DNA from: Steromphala cineraria
Lineage: Eukaryota > Mollusca > Gastropoda > Trochida > Trochidae
Direction of reading: 5' to 3'
Assembly: GCA_916613615.1 (NCBI GenBank)
Contig: OU744724.1
Span: 24,724,171-24,788,170, forward strand
Length of the DNA: 64,000 nt
A program made the position numbers and the translations under genes. The notes beneath the pieces were generated by a model that was given only the letters and a program-made list of their open reading frames with translations, was not told where the DNA came from and ran no database searches. Numbering within the stretch: position 1 is the stretch's first letter; every line of letters starts with the position of its first letter. Shown one piece after another: positions 50,501 to 60,791 of this stretch.

Positions 50501-53251
50501 ACGCGAGACTTTTTTTTGCTTCAGAAATATATAAAACTTCTTCGCAAAGCTTCTGGGAACAATTTAATGTATCACAACCTTAAAAAAGTTACTTTGAAAA
50601 TTGAGGTGACCTTGAAATTTGCCCCTTTAAAATGAGCAAATCAATCAAATTTAAGCAAACGCGAGACCTTGTTTTGCTTCAGAAATATATAAAAGTGTTT
50701 TGCAAAGCTTCTGGGAGCAATTTTATCTATCACAACCTAATTTAAATTACTTTGGAAATTAAAGTGACCATGAATTATCCCCCTTGTAAAAGGGCAATTT
50801 AATAAAAAATTAAGCAAACGCAAGACTTTTTTTTGCTTCAGAAATATATAAAACTACTTCGCAAAGCTTCTGGGAACAATTTTATGTATCACAACCTTAA
50901 AAAAGTTACTTTGAAAATTGAAGTGACCTTGAAATTTGCCCCTTTAAAATGAGCAAATAAATCAAATTTAAGCAAACGCAAGACCTTTTTTTGCTTCAGA
51001 AATATATAAAAGTGTTTCGCAAAGCTTCTGGGAGCAATTTTATGTATCACAACCCTATTTCAATTACTTTGAAAATTCAAGTGACCATGAATTATCCCCC
51101 TTGTAAAAGGGCAATTTAATAAAAAATTAAGCAAACACGAGACTTTTTTTTGCTTCAGAAATATATAAAACTACTTCGCAAAGCTTCTGGGAACAATTTT
51201 ATGTATCACAACCTTAAAAAAGTTACTTTGAAAATTGAAGTGATCTTGAAATTTGCCCCTTTAAAATGAGCAAATAATTCAAATTTAAGCAAACGCGAGA
51301 CCTTTTTTTGTTTCAGAAATATATAAAAGTGTTTCGCAAAGCTTCTGGATGCAATTTTATGTATCACAACCCTATTTAAATTACTTTGAAAATTGAAGTG
51401 ACCATGAATTATCCCCCTTGTAAAAGGGCAATTTAATAAAAATTAAGCAAACGCGAGACTTTTTTTTGCTTCAGAAATATATAAAACTACTTTGCAAAGC
51501 TTCTGGGAACAATTTTATGTATCACAACCTTAAAAAAGTTACTTTGAAAATTGAAGTGACCTTGAACTTTGCCCCTTTAAAATGAGCAAATAAATCAAAT
51601 TTAAGCAAACGCAAGACCTTTTTTTGCTTCAGAAATATATAAAAGTTTTTCGCAAAGCTTCTGGGAGCAATTTTATGTATCACAACCCTATTTCAATTAC
51701 TTTGAAAATTGAAGTGACCATGAATTATCCCCCTTGTAAAAGGGCAATTTAATAAAAATTAAGCAAACGCGAGACTTTTTTTTTGCTTCAGAAATATATA
51801 AAACTACTTCGCAAGGCTTCTGGGGACAATTTTATGTATCACAACCTTAAAAAAGTTACTTTGAAAATTGAAGTGACCTTGAAATTTGCCCTTTAAAATG
51901 AGCAAATAAATCAAATTTAAGCAAACACGAGACCTTTTTTTGCTTCAGAAATATATAAAAGTGTTTCGCAAAGCTTCTGGGAACAATTTTATGTATCACA
52001 ACCCTATTTAAAATTACTTTGAAAATTGAAGTGACCATGAATTATCCCCCTTGTAAAAGGGCAATTTAATAAAAATTAAGCAAACACGAGACTTTTTTTT
52101 TTTTGCTTCAGAAATATATAAAACTACTTTGCAAAGCTTCTGGGAACAATTTTATGTATCACAACCTTAAAAAAGTTACTTTGAAAATTGAAGTGACCTT
52201 GAACTTTGCCCCTTTAAAATGAGCAAATAAATCAAATTTAAGCAAACGCAAGACCTTTTTTTGCTTCAGAAATATATAAAAGTTTTTCGCAAAGCTTCTG
52301 GGAGCAATTTTATGTATCACAACCCTATTTCAATTACTTTGAAAATTGAAGTGACCATGAATTATCCCCCTTGTAAAAGGGCAATTTAATAAAAATTAAG
52401 CAAACGCGAGACTTTTTTTTGCTTCAGAAATATATAAAACTTCTTCGCAAAGCTTCTGGGAACAATTTAATGTATCACAACCTTAAAAAAGTTACTTTGA
52501 AAATTGAGGTGACCTTGAAATTTGCCCCTTTAAAATGAGCAAATCAATCAAATTTAAGCAAACGCGAGACCTTGTTTTGCTTCAGAAATATATAAAAGTG
52601 TTTTGCAAAGCTTCTGGGAGCAATTTTATGTATCACAACCCTATTTCAATTACTTTGAAAATTCAAGTGACCATGAATTATCCCCCTTGTAAAAGGGCAA
52701 TTTAATAAAAATTAAGCAAACACGAGACTTTTTTTTGCTTCAGAAATATATAAAACTACTTCGCAAAGCTTCTGGGAACAATTTTATGTATCACAACCTT
52801 AAAAAAGTTACTTTGAAAATTGAAGTGATCTTGAAATTTGCCCCTTTAAAATGAGCAAATAATTCAAATTTAAGCAAACGCGAGACCTTTTTTTGTTTCA
52901 GAAATATATAAAAGTGTTTCGCAAAGCTTCTGGATGCAATTTTATGTATCACAACCCTATTTAAATTACTTTGAAAATTGAAGTGACCATGAACTATCCC
53001 CCTTGTAAAAGGGCAATTTAATAAAAATTAAGCAAACGCGAGACTTTTTTTTGCTTCAGAAATATATAAAACTACTTCGCAAGGCTTCTGGGGACAATTT
53101 TATGTATCACAACCTTAAAAAAGTTACTTTGAAAATTGAAGTGACCTTGAAATTTGCCCTTTAAAATGAGCAAACAAATCAAATTTAAGCAAACACGAGA
53201 CCTTTTTTTGCTTCAGAAATATATAAAAGTGTTTCGCAAAGCTTCTGGGAA

Positions 53252-53567
53252 CAATTTTATGTATCACAACCCTATTTAAATTACTTTGAAAATTGAAGTG
53301 ACCATGAATTATCCCCCTTGTAAAAGGGCAATTTAATAAAAATTAAGCAAACGCGAGACTTTTTTTTGCTTCAGAAATATATAAAACTACTTTGCAAAGC
53401 TTCTGGGAACAATTTTATGTATCACAACCCTATTTCAATTACTTTGGAAATTAAAGTGACCATGAATTATCCCCCTTGTAAAAGGGCAATTTAATAAAAA
53501 ATTAAGCAAACGCAAGACTTTTTTTTGCTTCAGAAATATATAAAACTACTTCGCAAAGCTTCTGGGA
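53252..53567. repeat. A-A junction
   Basis: An A monomer (53252-53409, ending aaaactactttgc) is followed by another A starting at 53410 (ctatttcaatt, actttggaaattaaag, accatgaattatcc). The B unit expected between them is absent, so either a B was lost or an A was gained by unequal exchange. Confidence 0.87.
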
Positions 53568-55149
53568 ACAATTTTATGTATCACAACCTTAAAAAAGTTA
53601 CTTTGAAAATTGAAGTGACCTTGAAATTTGCCCCTTTAAAATGAGCAAATCAATCAAATTTAAGCAAACGCGAGACCTTGTTTTGCTTCAGAAATATATA
53701 AAAGTGTTTCGCAAAGCTTCTGGGAGCAATTTTATCTATCACAACCTAATTTAAATTACTTTGGAAATTAAAGTGACCATGAATTATCCCCCTTGTAAAA
53801 GGGCAATTTAATAAAAATTAAGCAAACACGAGACTTTTTTTTGCTTCAGAAATATATAAAACTACTTCGCAAAGCTTCTGGGAACAATTTTATGTATCAC
53901 AACCTTAAAAAAGTTACTTTGAAAATTGAAGTGATCTTGAAATTTGCCCCTTTAAAATGAGCAAATAAATCAAATTTAAGCAAACGCGAGACCTTTTTTT
54001 GTTTCAGAAATATATAAAAGTGTTTCGCAAAGCTTCTGGAAGCAATTTTATGTATCACAACCCTATTTCAATTACTTTGAAAATTCAAGTGACCATGAAT
54101 TATCCCCCTTGTAAAAGGGCAATTTAATAAAAATTAAGCAAACGCGAGACTTTTTTTTGCTTCAGAAATATATAAAACTACTTCGCAAAGCTTCTGGGAA
54201 CAATTTTATGTATCACAACCTTAAAAAAGTTACTTTGAAAATTGAAGTGATCTTGAAATTTGCCCCTTTAAAATGAGCAAATAAATCAAATTTAAGCAAA
54301 CGCGAGACCTTTTTTTGTTTCAGAAATATATAAAAGTGTTTCGCAAAGCTTCTGGATGCAATTTTATGTATCACAACCCTATTTAAATTACTTTGAAAAT
54401 TGAAGTGACCATGAATTATCCCCCTTGTAAAAGGGGAATTTAATAAAAAATTAAGCAAACGCGAGACTTTTTTTTGCTTCAGAAATATATAAAACTACTT
54501 CGCAAAGCTTCTGGGAACAATTTTATGTATCACAACCTTACAAAAGTTACTTTGAAAATTGAAGGGACCTTGAAATTTTCCCGTTTAAAATGATCAAATA
54601 AATCAAATTTAAGCAAACGCAAGACCTTTTTTTGCTTCAGAAATATATAAAAGTGTTTCGCAAAGCTTCTGGGAGCAATTTTATGTATCACAACCCTATT
54701 TCAATTACTTTGAAAATTCAAGTGACCATGAATTATCCCCCTTGTAAAAGGGCAATTTAATAAAAATTAAGCAAACACGAGACTTTTTTTTGCTTCAGAA
54801 ATATATAAAACTACTTCGCAAAGCTTCTGGGAACAATTTTATGTATCACAACCTTAAAAAAGTTACTTTGAAAATTGAAGTGATCTTGAAATTTGCCCCT
54901 TTAAAATGAGCAAATAAATCAAATTTAAGCAAACGCGAGACCTTTTTTTGTTTCAGAAATATATAAAAGTGTTTCGCAAAGCTTCTGGAAGCAATTTTAT
55001 GTATCACAACCCTATTTCAATTACTTTGAAAATTCAAGTGACCATGAATTATCCCCCTTGTAAAAGGGCAATTTAATAAAAATTAAGCACACACGAGACT
55101 TTTTTTTGCTTCAGAAATATATAAAACTACTTCGCAAAGCTTCTGGGAA

Positions 55150-55465
55150 CAATTTTATGTATCACAACCTTAAAAAAGTTACTTTGAAAATTGAAGTGAT
55201 CTTGAAATTTGCCCCTTTAAAATGAGCAAATAAATCAAATTTAAGCAAACGCAAGACCTTTTTTTGTTTCAGAAATATATAAAACTACTTCGCAAAGCTT
55301 CTGGGAACAATTTTATGTATCACAACCTTAAAAAAGTTACTTTGAAAATTGAAGTGACCATGAACTATCCCCCTTGTAAAAGGGCAATTTAATAAAAATT
55401 AAGCAAACGCGAGACTTTTTTTTGCTTCAGAAATATATAAAACTACTTCGCAAGGCTTCTGGGGA
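55150..55465. repeat. Two adjacent chimeric monomers (B-to-A recombinants)
   Basis: The monomer at 55150-55307 has a B body (gtgatcttgaaatttgcccc, aaataaatc, gagacc) but an A tail (aaaactacttcgc). The next, 55308-55465, has a B head (ccttaaaaaagtt) but an A body and tail (accatgaactatcc, aaaactacttcgc). Each keeps the full 158 bp, so both exchanges were in register within the monomer. One crossover lies between the T run and monomer position 136, the other between positions 30 and 53. Both fall in blocks where A and B are identical. Confidence 0.87.
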
Positions 55466-55622
55466 CAATTTTATGTATCACAACCTTAAAAAAGTTACTT
55501 TGAAAATTGAAGTGACCTTGAAATTTGCCCTTTAAAATGAGCAAACAAATCAAATTTAAGCAAACACGAGACCTTTTTTTGCTTCAGAAATATATAAAAG
55601 TGTTTCGCAAAGCTTCTGGGAA

Positions 55623-55938
55623 CAATTTTATGTATCACAACCCTATTTAAATTACTTTGAAAATTGAAGTGACCATGAATTATCCCCCTTGTAAAAGGGC
55701 AATTTAATAAAAATTAAGCAAACGCGAGACTTTTTTTTGCTTCAGAAATATATAAAACTACTTTGCAAAGCTTCTGGGAACAATTTTATGTATCACAACC
55801 CTATTTAAATTACTTTGAAAATTGAAGTGACCATGAATTATCCCCCTTGTAAAAGGGCAATTTAATAAAAATTAAGCAAACGCGAGACTTTTTTTTGCTT
55901 CAGAAATATATAAAACTACTTCGCAAAGCTTCTGGGAA
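55623..55938. repeat. A-A junction
   Basis: Two A monomers stand side by side (55623-55780 and 55781 onward). Both read ctatttaaatt and accatgaattatcc, with no B between them. The first ends aaaactactttgc, like the A at 53252, and belongs to the 2371-bp-shifted copy of that region. The A that follows each of them differs (ctatttcaatt against ctatttaaatt). Confidence 0.85.
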
Positions 55939-56096
55939 CAATTTTATGTATCACAACCTTAAACAAGTTACTTTGAAAATTGAGGTGACCTTGAAATTTG
56001 CCCCTTTAAAATGAGCAAATAAATCAAATTTAAGCAAACGCGAGACCTTGTTTTGCTTCAGAAATATACAAAAGTGTTTTGCAAAGCTTCTGGGAG

Positions 56097-56327
56097 CAAT
56101 TTTATGTATCACAACCCTATTTAAATTACTTTGAAAATTGAAGTGACCATGAATTATCCCCCTTGTAAAAGGGCAATTTAATAAAAATTAAGCTAACGCA
56201 AGACTTTTTTTTGCTTCAGAAATATATAAAACTACTTCGCAAAGGGCAATTTAATAAAAATTAAGCAAACGCGAGACTTTATTTTGCTTCAGAAATATAT
56301 AAAACTACTTTGCAAAGCTTCTGGGAA
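56097..56327. repeat. Fused A-A pair with an 85-bp deletion
   Basis: After aaaactacttcgcaaag at 56240 the sequence jumps straight to ggcaatttaat, in the middle of an A monomer. The distance between successive gcttcag marks is 73 bp (56213 to 56286) instead of 158. The lost part includes a HindIII site and the head of the monomer. The string aaag occurs at both ends of the deleted segment (cgcaaagctt and gtaaaaggg), which suggests a microhomology-mediated deletion. This is the most truncated monomer I noticed in the window. Confidence 0.9.
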
Positions 56328-56643
56328 CAATTTTATGTATCACAACCCTATTTCAATTACTTTGAAAATTGAAGTGACCATGAATTATCCCCCTTGTAAA
56401 AGGGCAATTTAATAAAAATTAAGCAAACGCAAGACTTTTTTTTGCTTCAGAAATATATAAAACTACTTCGCAAAGCTTCTGGGAACAATTTTATGTATCA
56501 CAACCTTAAAAAAGTTACTTTGAAAATTGAAGTGACCTTGAAATTTGCCCCTTTAAAATGAGCAAATAAATCAAATTTAAGCAAACGCGAGACCTTTTTT
56601 TGCTTCAGAAATATATAAAAGTGTTTCGCAAAGCTTCTGGGAA

Positions 56644-58855
56644 AAATTTTATGTATCACAACCCTATTTCAATTACTTTGAAAATTGAAGTGACCATGAA
56701 TTATCCCCCTTGTAAAAGGGCAATTTAATCAAAATTAAGCAAACGCGAGACTTTTTTTTGCTTCAGAAATATATAAAACTACTTCGCAAAGCTTCTGGGA
56801 ACAATTTTATGCATCACAACCTTAAAAAAGTTACTTTAAAAATTGAAGTGACCTTGAAATTCTCCCCTTTAAAATGAGCAAATAAATCAAATTTAAGCAA
56901 ACGCGAGACCTTGTTTTGCTTCAGAAATATATAAAAGTGTTTTGCAAAGCTTCTGGGAGCAATTTTATGTATCACAACCCTATTTAAATTACTTTGAAAA
57001 TTGAAGTGACCATGAATTATCCCCCTTGTAAAAGGGCAATTTAATACAAATTAAGCAAACGCGAGACTTTTTTTTGCTTCAGAAATATATAAAAATACTT
57101 CGCAAAGCTTCTGGGAACAATTTTATGTATCACAACCTTAAAAAAGTTACTTTGAAAATTGAAGTGACCTTGAAATTTGCCCCTTTAAAATGAGCAAATA
57201 AATCAAATTTAAGCAAACGCGAGACCTTTTTTTGCTTCAGAAATATATAAAAGTGTTTCGCAAAGCTTCTGGGAACAATTTTATGTATCACAACCCTATT
57301 TCAATTACTTTGAAAATTGAAGTGACCATGAATTATCCCCCTTGTAAAAGGGCAATTTAATCAAAATTAAGCAAACGCGAGACTTTTTTTTGCTTCAGAA
57401 ATATATAAAACTACTTCGCAAAGCTTCTGGGAACAATTTTATGCATCACAACCTTAAAAAAGTTACTTTAAAAATTGAAGTGACCTTGAAATTCTCCCCT
57501 TTAAAATGAGCAAATAAATCAAATTTAAGCAAACGCGAGACCTTGTTTTGCTTCAGAAATATATAAAAGTGTTTTGCAAAGCTTCTGGGAGCAATTTTAT
57601 GTATCACAACCCTATTTAAATTACTTTGAAAATTGAAGTGACCATGAATTATCCCCCTTGTAAAAGGGCAATTTAATACAAATTAAGCAAACCCGAGACT
57701 TTTTTTTGCTTCAGAAATATATAAAAATACTTCGCAAAGCTTCTGGGAACAATTTTATGTATCACAACCTTAAAAAAGTTACTTTGAAAATTGAAGTGAC
57801 CTTGAAATTTGCCCCTTTAAAATGAGCAAATAAATCAAATTTAAGCAAACGCGAGACCTTTTTTTGCTTCAGAAATATATAAAAGTGTTTCGCAAAGCTT
57901 CTGGGAACAATTTTATGTATCACAACCCTATTTCAATTACTTTGAAAATTGAAGTGACCATGAATTATCCCCCTTGTAAAAGGGCAATTTAATCAAAATT
58001 AAGCAAACGCGAGACTTTTTTTTGCTTCAGAAATATATAAAACTACTTCGCAAAGCTTCTGGGAACAATTTTATGCATCACAACCTTAAAAAAGTTACTT
58101 TAAAAATTGAAGTGACCTTGAAATTCTCCCCTTTAAAATGAGCAAATAAATCAAATTTAAGCAAACGCGAGACCTTGTTTTGCTTCAGAAATATATAAAA
58201 GTGTTTTGCAAAGCTTCTGGGAGCAATTTTATGTATCACAACCCTATTTAAATTACTTTGAAAATTGAAGTGACCATGAATTATCCCCCTTGTAAAAGGG
58301 CAATTTAATACAAATTAAGCAAACCCGAGACTTTTTTTTGCTTCAGAAATATATAAAAATACTTCGCAAAGCTTCTGGGAACAATTTTATGTATCACAAC
58401 CTTAAAAAAGTTACTTTGAAAATTGAAGTGACCTTGAAATTTGCCCCTTTAAAATGAGCAAATAAATCAAATTTAAGCAAACGCGAGACCTTTTTTTGCT
58501 TCAGAAATATATAAAAGTGTTTCGCAAAGCTTCTGGGAACAATTTTATGTATCACAACCCTATTTCAATTACTTTGAAAATTGAAGTGACCATGAATTAT
58601 CCCCCTTGTAAAAGGGCAATTTAATCAAAATTAAGCAAACGCGAGACTTTTTTTTGCTTCAGAAATATATAAAACTACTTCGCAAAGCTTCTGGGAACAA
58701 TTTTATGCATCACAACCTTAAAAAAGTTACTTTAAAAATTGAAGTGACCTTGAAATTCTCCCCTTTAAAATGAGCAAATAAATCAAATTTAAGCAAACGC
58801 GAGACCTTGTTTTGCTTCAGAAATATATAAAAGTGTTTTGCAAAGCTTCTGGGAG
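56644..58855. repeat. 632-bp tetramer higher-order repeat, 3.5 copies
   Basis: Four-monomer units start at 56644, 57276, 57908 and 58540, exactly 632 bp apart; the last is a half unit ending at 58855. Order in each unit: A with ctatttcaatt and aatcaaaatt; B with tatgcatcac, gaaattctcccc and ccttgttttgc; A with aatacaaatt and aaaaatacttcgc; ordinary B. The marker gcatcac lies at 56811, 57443, 58075 and 58707. The second and third units share aacccgagac in the aatacaaatt monomer where the first has aacgcgagac, so the change arose in one unit and was then copied. The near identity implies a recent local amplification. Confidence 0.92.
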
Positions 58856-59840
58856 CAATTTTATGTATCACAACCCTATTTAAATTACTTTGAAAATTGA
58901 AGTGACCATGAATTATCCCCCTTGTAAAAGGGCAATTTAATAAAAATTAAGCAAACGCGAGACTTTTTTTTGCTTCAGAAATAAATAAAACTACTTCGCA
59001 AAGCTTCTGGGGAAAATGTTATGTATCACAACCTTAAAAAAGTTACTTTGAAAATTGAGGTGACTTGAAATTTGCCCCTTTAAAATGAGCAAATAAATCA
59101 AATTTAAGCAAATGCGAGACCTTGTTTTGCTTCAGAAATATATAAAAGTGTTTTGCAAAGCTTCTGGGAGCAATTTTATGTATCACAACCCTATTTAAAT
59201 TACTTTGAAAATTGAAGTGACCATGAATTATCCCCCTTGTAAAAGGGCAATTTAATAAAAATTAAGCAAACGCAAGACTTTTTTTTGCTTCAGAAATATA
59301 TAAAACTATTCGCAAAGCTTCTGGGAACAATTTATGTATCACAACCCTATTTAAATTTCTTTGAAAATTGAAGTGACCATGAATTATCCCCCTTGTAAAT
59401 GGGCCATTTAATAAAAATTAAGCAAATGCGAGACTTTTTTTTGCTTCAGAAATATATAAAACTACTTCGCAAAGCTTCTGGGAACAATTTTATGTATCAC
59501 AACCTTAAAAAAGTTACTTTGAAAATTGAAGTGACCTTGAAATTTTCCCCTTTAAAATGAGCAAATAAATCAAATTTAAGCAAACGCGAGACCTTTTTTT
59601 GCTTCAGAAATATATAAAAGTGTTTCGCAAAGCTTCTGGGAGCAATTTTATGTATCACAACCCTATTTAAATTACTTTGAAAATTGAAGTGACCATGAAT
59701 TATCCCCCTTTTACAAGGGGGATTTAATAAAACTTAAGCAAACGCAAGACTTTTTGTTGCTTCAGAAATATATAAAACTACTTCGCAAAGCTTCTGGGAA
59801 CAATTTATGTATCACAACCTTAAAAAAGTTACTTAGAAAA
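58800..59840. repeat. Segment Z, first copy
   Basis: This recurs at 62640-64000. Markers at a constant 3836-bp shift: ggggaaaatg (59009/62845), a one-base deletion giving ggtgacttg (tgac at 59061/62897), the A-A junction with caatttatg (59328/63164), and gtaaatgggcc (59395/63231). Further on, aacttaagca with gactttttgttgc (59731/63884) has shift 4153 because the second copy contains one extra dimer. The segment includes an A-A junction: A at 59171-59327, next A at 59328. Confidence 0.87.
59702..59723. repeat. 9-bp perfect inverted repeat in an A monomer
   Basis: ATCCCCCTT (59702-59710), a four-base loop TTAC, then AAGGGGGAT (59715-59723). Ordinary A monomers have only a 5-bp version at the same place (CCCTT-GTAA-AAGGG), and some have 6 bp (CCCC-type, at about 54420 and 63541). 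The longer arms could arise by template switching that corrected one arm against the other. A structural role is speculation. Confidence 0.8.
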
Positions 59841-60182
59841 TTGAAGTGACCTTGAAATTTGCCCCTTTGAAATGAGCAAATAAATAAAATTTAAGCAACC
59901 GCGAGACCTTTTTTTGCTTCAGAAATATATAAAAGTGTTTCGCAAAGCTTCTGGGAGCAATTTTATGTATCACAACCCTATTTAAATTACTTTGAAAATT
60001 GAAGTGACCATGAATTATCCCCCTTGTTAAAGGGCAATTTAATAAAAAATTAAGCAAACGCGAGACTTTTTTTGCTTCAGAAATATATAAAACTACTTCG
60101 CAAAGCTTCTGGGAACAATTTTATGTATCACAACCTTAAAAAAGTTACTTTGAAAATTGAAGTGACCTTGAAATTTGCCCCT

Positions 60183-60186
60183 TTAA
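60183..60186. repeat. Left target-site duplication TTAA
   Basis: The TTAA lies inside the native TTTAAA of the B monomer (gcccctttaaaatgagc). The matching right copy is at 60543-60546. Because the element begins with A and ends with T, the duplicated string could also be read as TTTAAA (60182-60187 and 60542-60547). Confidence 0.8.
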
Positions 60187-60206
60187 AGGGGCAGTAGCAC
60201 GTTTTT
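60187..60206 (+). repeat. Left terminal inverted repeat
   Basis: This is AGGGGCAGTAGCACG followed by TTTTT. It matches the reverse complement of 60523-60542 at all 20 positions; the next base differs. Together with the preceding CCCCTTTAA it forms the palindrome CCCCTTTAAAGGGG, because the target sequence happens to mirror the element end. Confidence 0.88.
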
Positions 60207-60267
60207 TGATAATTTTATATTTTAAAATTTTCACTGATAATTGTAAGTTAATGCCTAATGTATTATA

Positions 60268-60280
60268 TTGACAGTGTCAA
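60268..60280. repeat. 13-bp palindrome inside the mobile element
   Basis: TTGACA-G-TGTCAA is a perfect inverted repeat around a central G. It lies about 60 bp inside the left terminal repeat, where subterminal transposase-binding sites are found in some DNA transposons. A binding role is only a guess. Confidence 0.5.
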
Positions 60281-60522
60281 CAATAACATTACACAAGCCA
60301 ATCAACCATAATCAGAGGACAAAGTATGAGGATTTACATAAAATCCATTGGCGGCCATTTTTGTGTGAACACCTTTAATTCATTTTTGTAAGAAAAAGGA
60401 ATCGCATGGCTGAACCTTACGTTATATATTTGAATTATTACTGCTCCATTTAGTTTAAATACATTGTCTTTCATTTGGAACCATTTATTTTCATTTTCCT
60501 GACATCACCTTATATTCCCCCT

Positions 60523-60542
60523 AAAAACGTGCTACTGCCCCT
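60523..60542 (-). repeat. Right terminal inverted repeat
   Basis: AAAAA followed by CGTGCTACTGCCCCT is the exact reverse complement of the left terminal repeat. The string TGCCCCTTTAAA occurs at both junctions (60176-60187 and 60536-60547), because the element end resembles the B monomer sequence next to the target. Confidence 0.88.
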
Positions 60543-60546
60543 TTAA
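60543..60546. repeat. Right target-site duplication TTAA
   Basis: This is the second copy of the TTAA at 60183-60186. After it the satellite continues as aataagcaaataaatc, one base different from the common aatgagcaaataaatc. Removing the element and one TTAA restores an uninterrupted B monomer of normal length. Confidence 0.8.
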
Positions 60547-60633
60547 AATAAGCAAATAAATCAAATTATAGCAAACGCGAGACCTTTTTTTGCTTCAGAA
60601 ATATATAAAAGTGTTTCGCAAAGCTTCTGGGAG

Positions 60634-60791
60634 CAATTTTATGTATCACAACCTTAAATAGGTTACTTTGAAAATTGAAGTGACCTTGAAATTTGCCCCT
60701 TTAAAATACGCAAATAAATCAAATTTAAGCAAACGCGAGACCTTTTTTTGCTTCAGAAATATATAAAAGTGTTTCGCAAAGCTTCTTGGAG
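60634..60791. repeat. Extra B monomer (B-B junction) next to the mobile element
   Basis: The B monomer that holds the insertion is followed by another B at 60634-60791 (ccttaaataggtt, accttgaaatttgcccc, aaaatacgc) and then by an A at 60792. It has an A-type head (gagcaa) like the chimeric unit at 6322. The extra unit lies immediately beside the insertion; whether the two events are linked cannot be told. Confidence 0.87.

Larger units (their letters stand above)
50500..56640. repeat. Finely rearranged satellite patchwork
   Basis: Short duplicated groups are interleaved. Examples: gaacaatttaatg with gaggtgacc at about 50555 and 52458 (shift 1903); cttgaacttt at 51561 and 52199 (638); tctggatgca at 51344, 52929 and 54351; gaactatccc at 52991 and 55362, together with gcaaacaaat at 53170 and 55541 (both 2371). 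Other scattered variants are actttggaaattaaag, gtgatcttg, ctggaagcaa, and caaggcttctgggg with a shortened gccctttaaaa. A 12-T run at about 52093 is the longest homopolymer I noticed. No sequence other than satellite is present. Confidence 0.85.
30116..60186. repeat. Diverged 158-bp satellite array with higher-order repeats (right subfamily)
   Basis: The same A and B monomers continue, but with fixed differences from the left array: ccttaaaaaagtt in B, ctatttaaatt, cctaatttaaatt or ctatttcaatt in A, and gagcaa instead of gagcag. Many segregating variants appear: acgagac, gcaagac, gcgcgac, gaggtgacc, gtgatcttg, ccttgttttgc, gtgttttgc, and caaatcaatc. The variants recur in fixed combinations, which defines longer units of 10, about 27 and 4 monomers and large segmental copies, listed separately. 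Strict A-B alternation fails at several points. No gene or unique spacer is present up to the mobile element at 60187. Confidence 0.96.
60187..60542. mobile_element. 356-bp MITE-like element with 20-bp TIRs in a B monomer
   Basis: The satellite B monomer is interrupted after ttgcccctttaa and resumes at ttaaaataagcaaataaatc. The insert begins AGGGGCAGTAGCACG and ends CGTGCTACTGCCCCT. The arms match perfectly over 20 bp (60187-60206 and 60523-60542). Flanking TTAA duplications and the lack of any coding frame longer than a few dozen codons suggest a non-autonomous element mobilised by a piggyBac-type transposase, which is known to target TTAA. I do not recognise the family. The interior is AT-rich, with a 13-bp palindrome at 60268-60280 and a GGCGGCC core near 60350. 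It is the only non-satellite sequence in the window. A hAT origin is less likely because no 8-bp direct repeat flanks the CAG ends. Confidence 0.85.

Noticed and set aside
52081..52110. 12-T run as a true structural feature
   Set aside because: It is the usual T8 of an A monomer lengthened by four. Homopolymer length is prone to slippage and sequencing error, so I give it no meaning.
60325..60390. Short open frame of 21 codons in the mobile element (starts ATGAGGATTTAC)
   Set aside because: It is far too short to be a transposase, has no recognisable motif, and is expected by chance.
60187..60542. hAT-type element, because the ends could be read as CAG...CTG
   Set aside because: The eight bases outside the CAG/CTG ends are reverse complements of each other, not a direct repeat. 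TTAA (or TTTAAA) is the only direct duplication that restores the original monomer.
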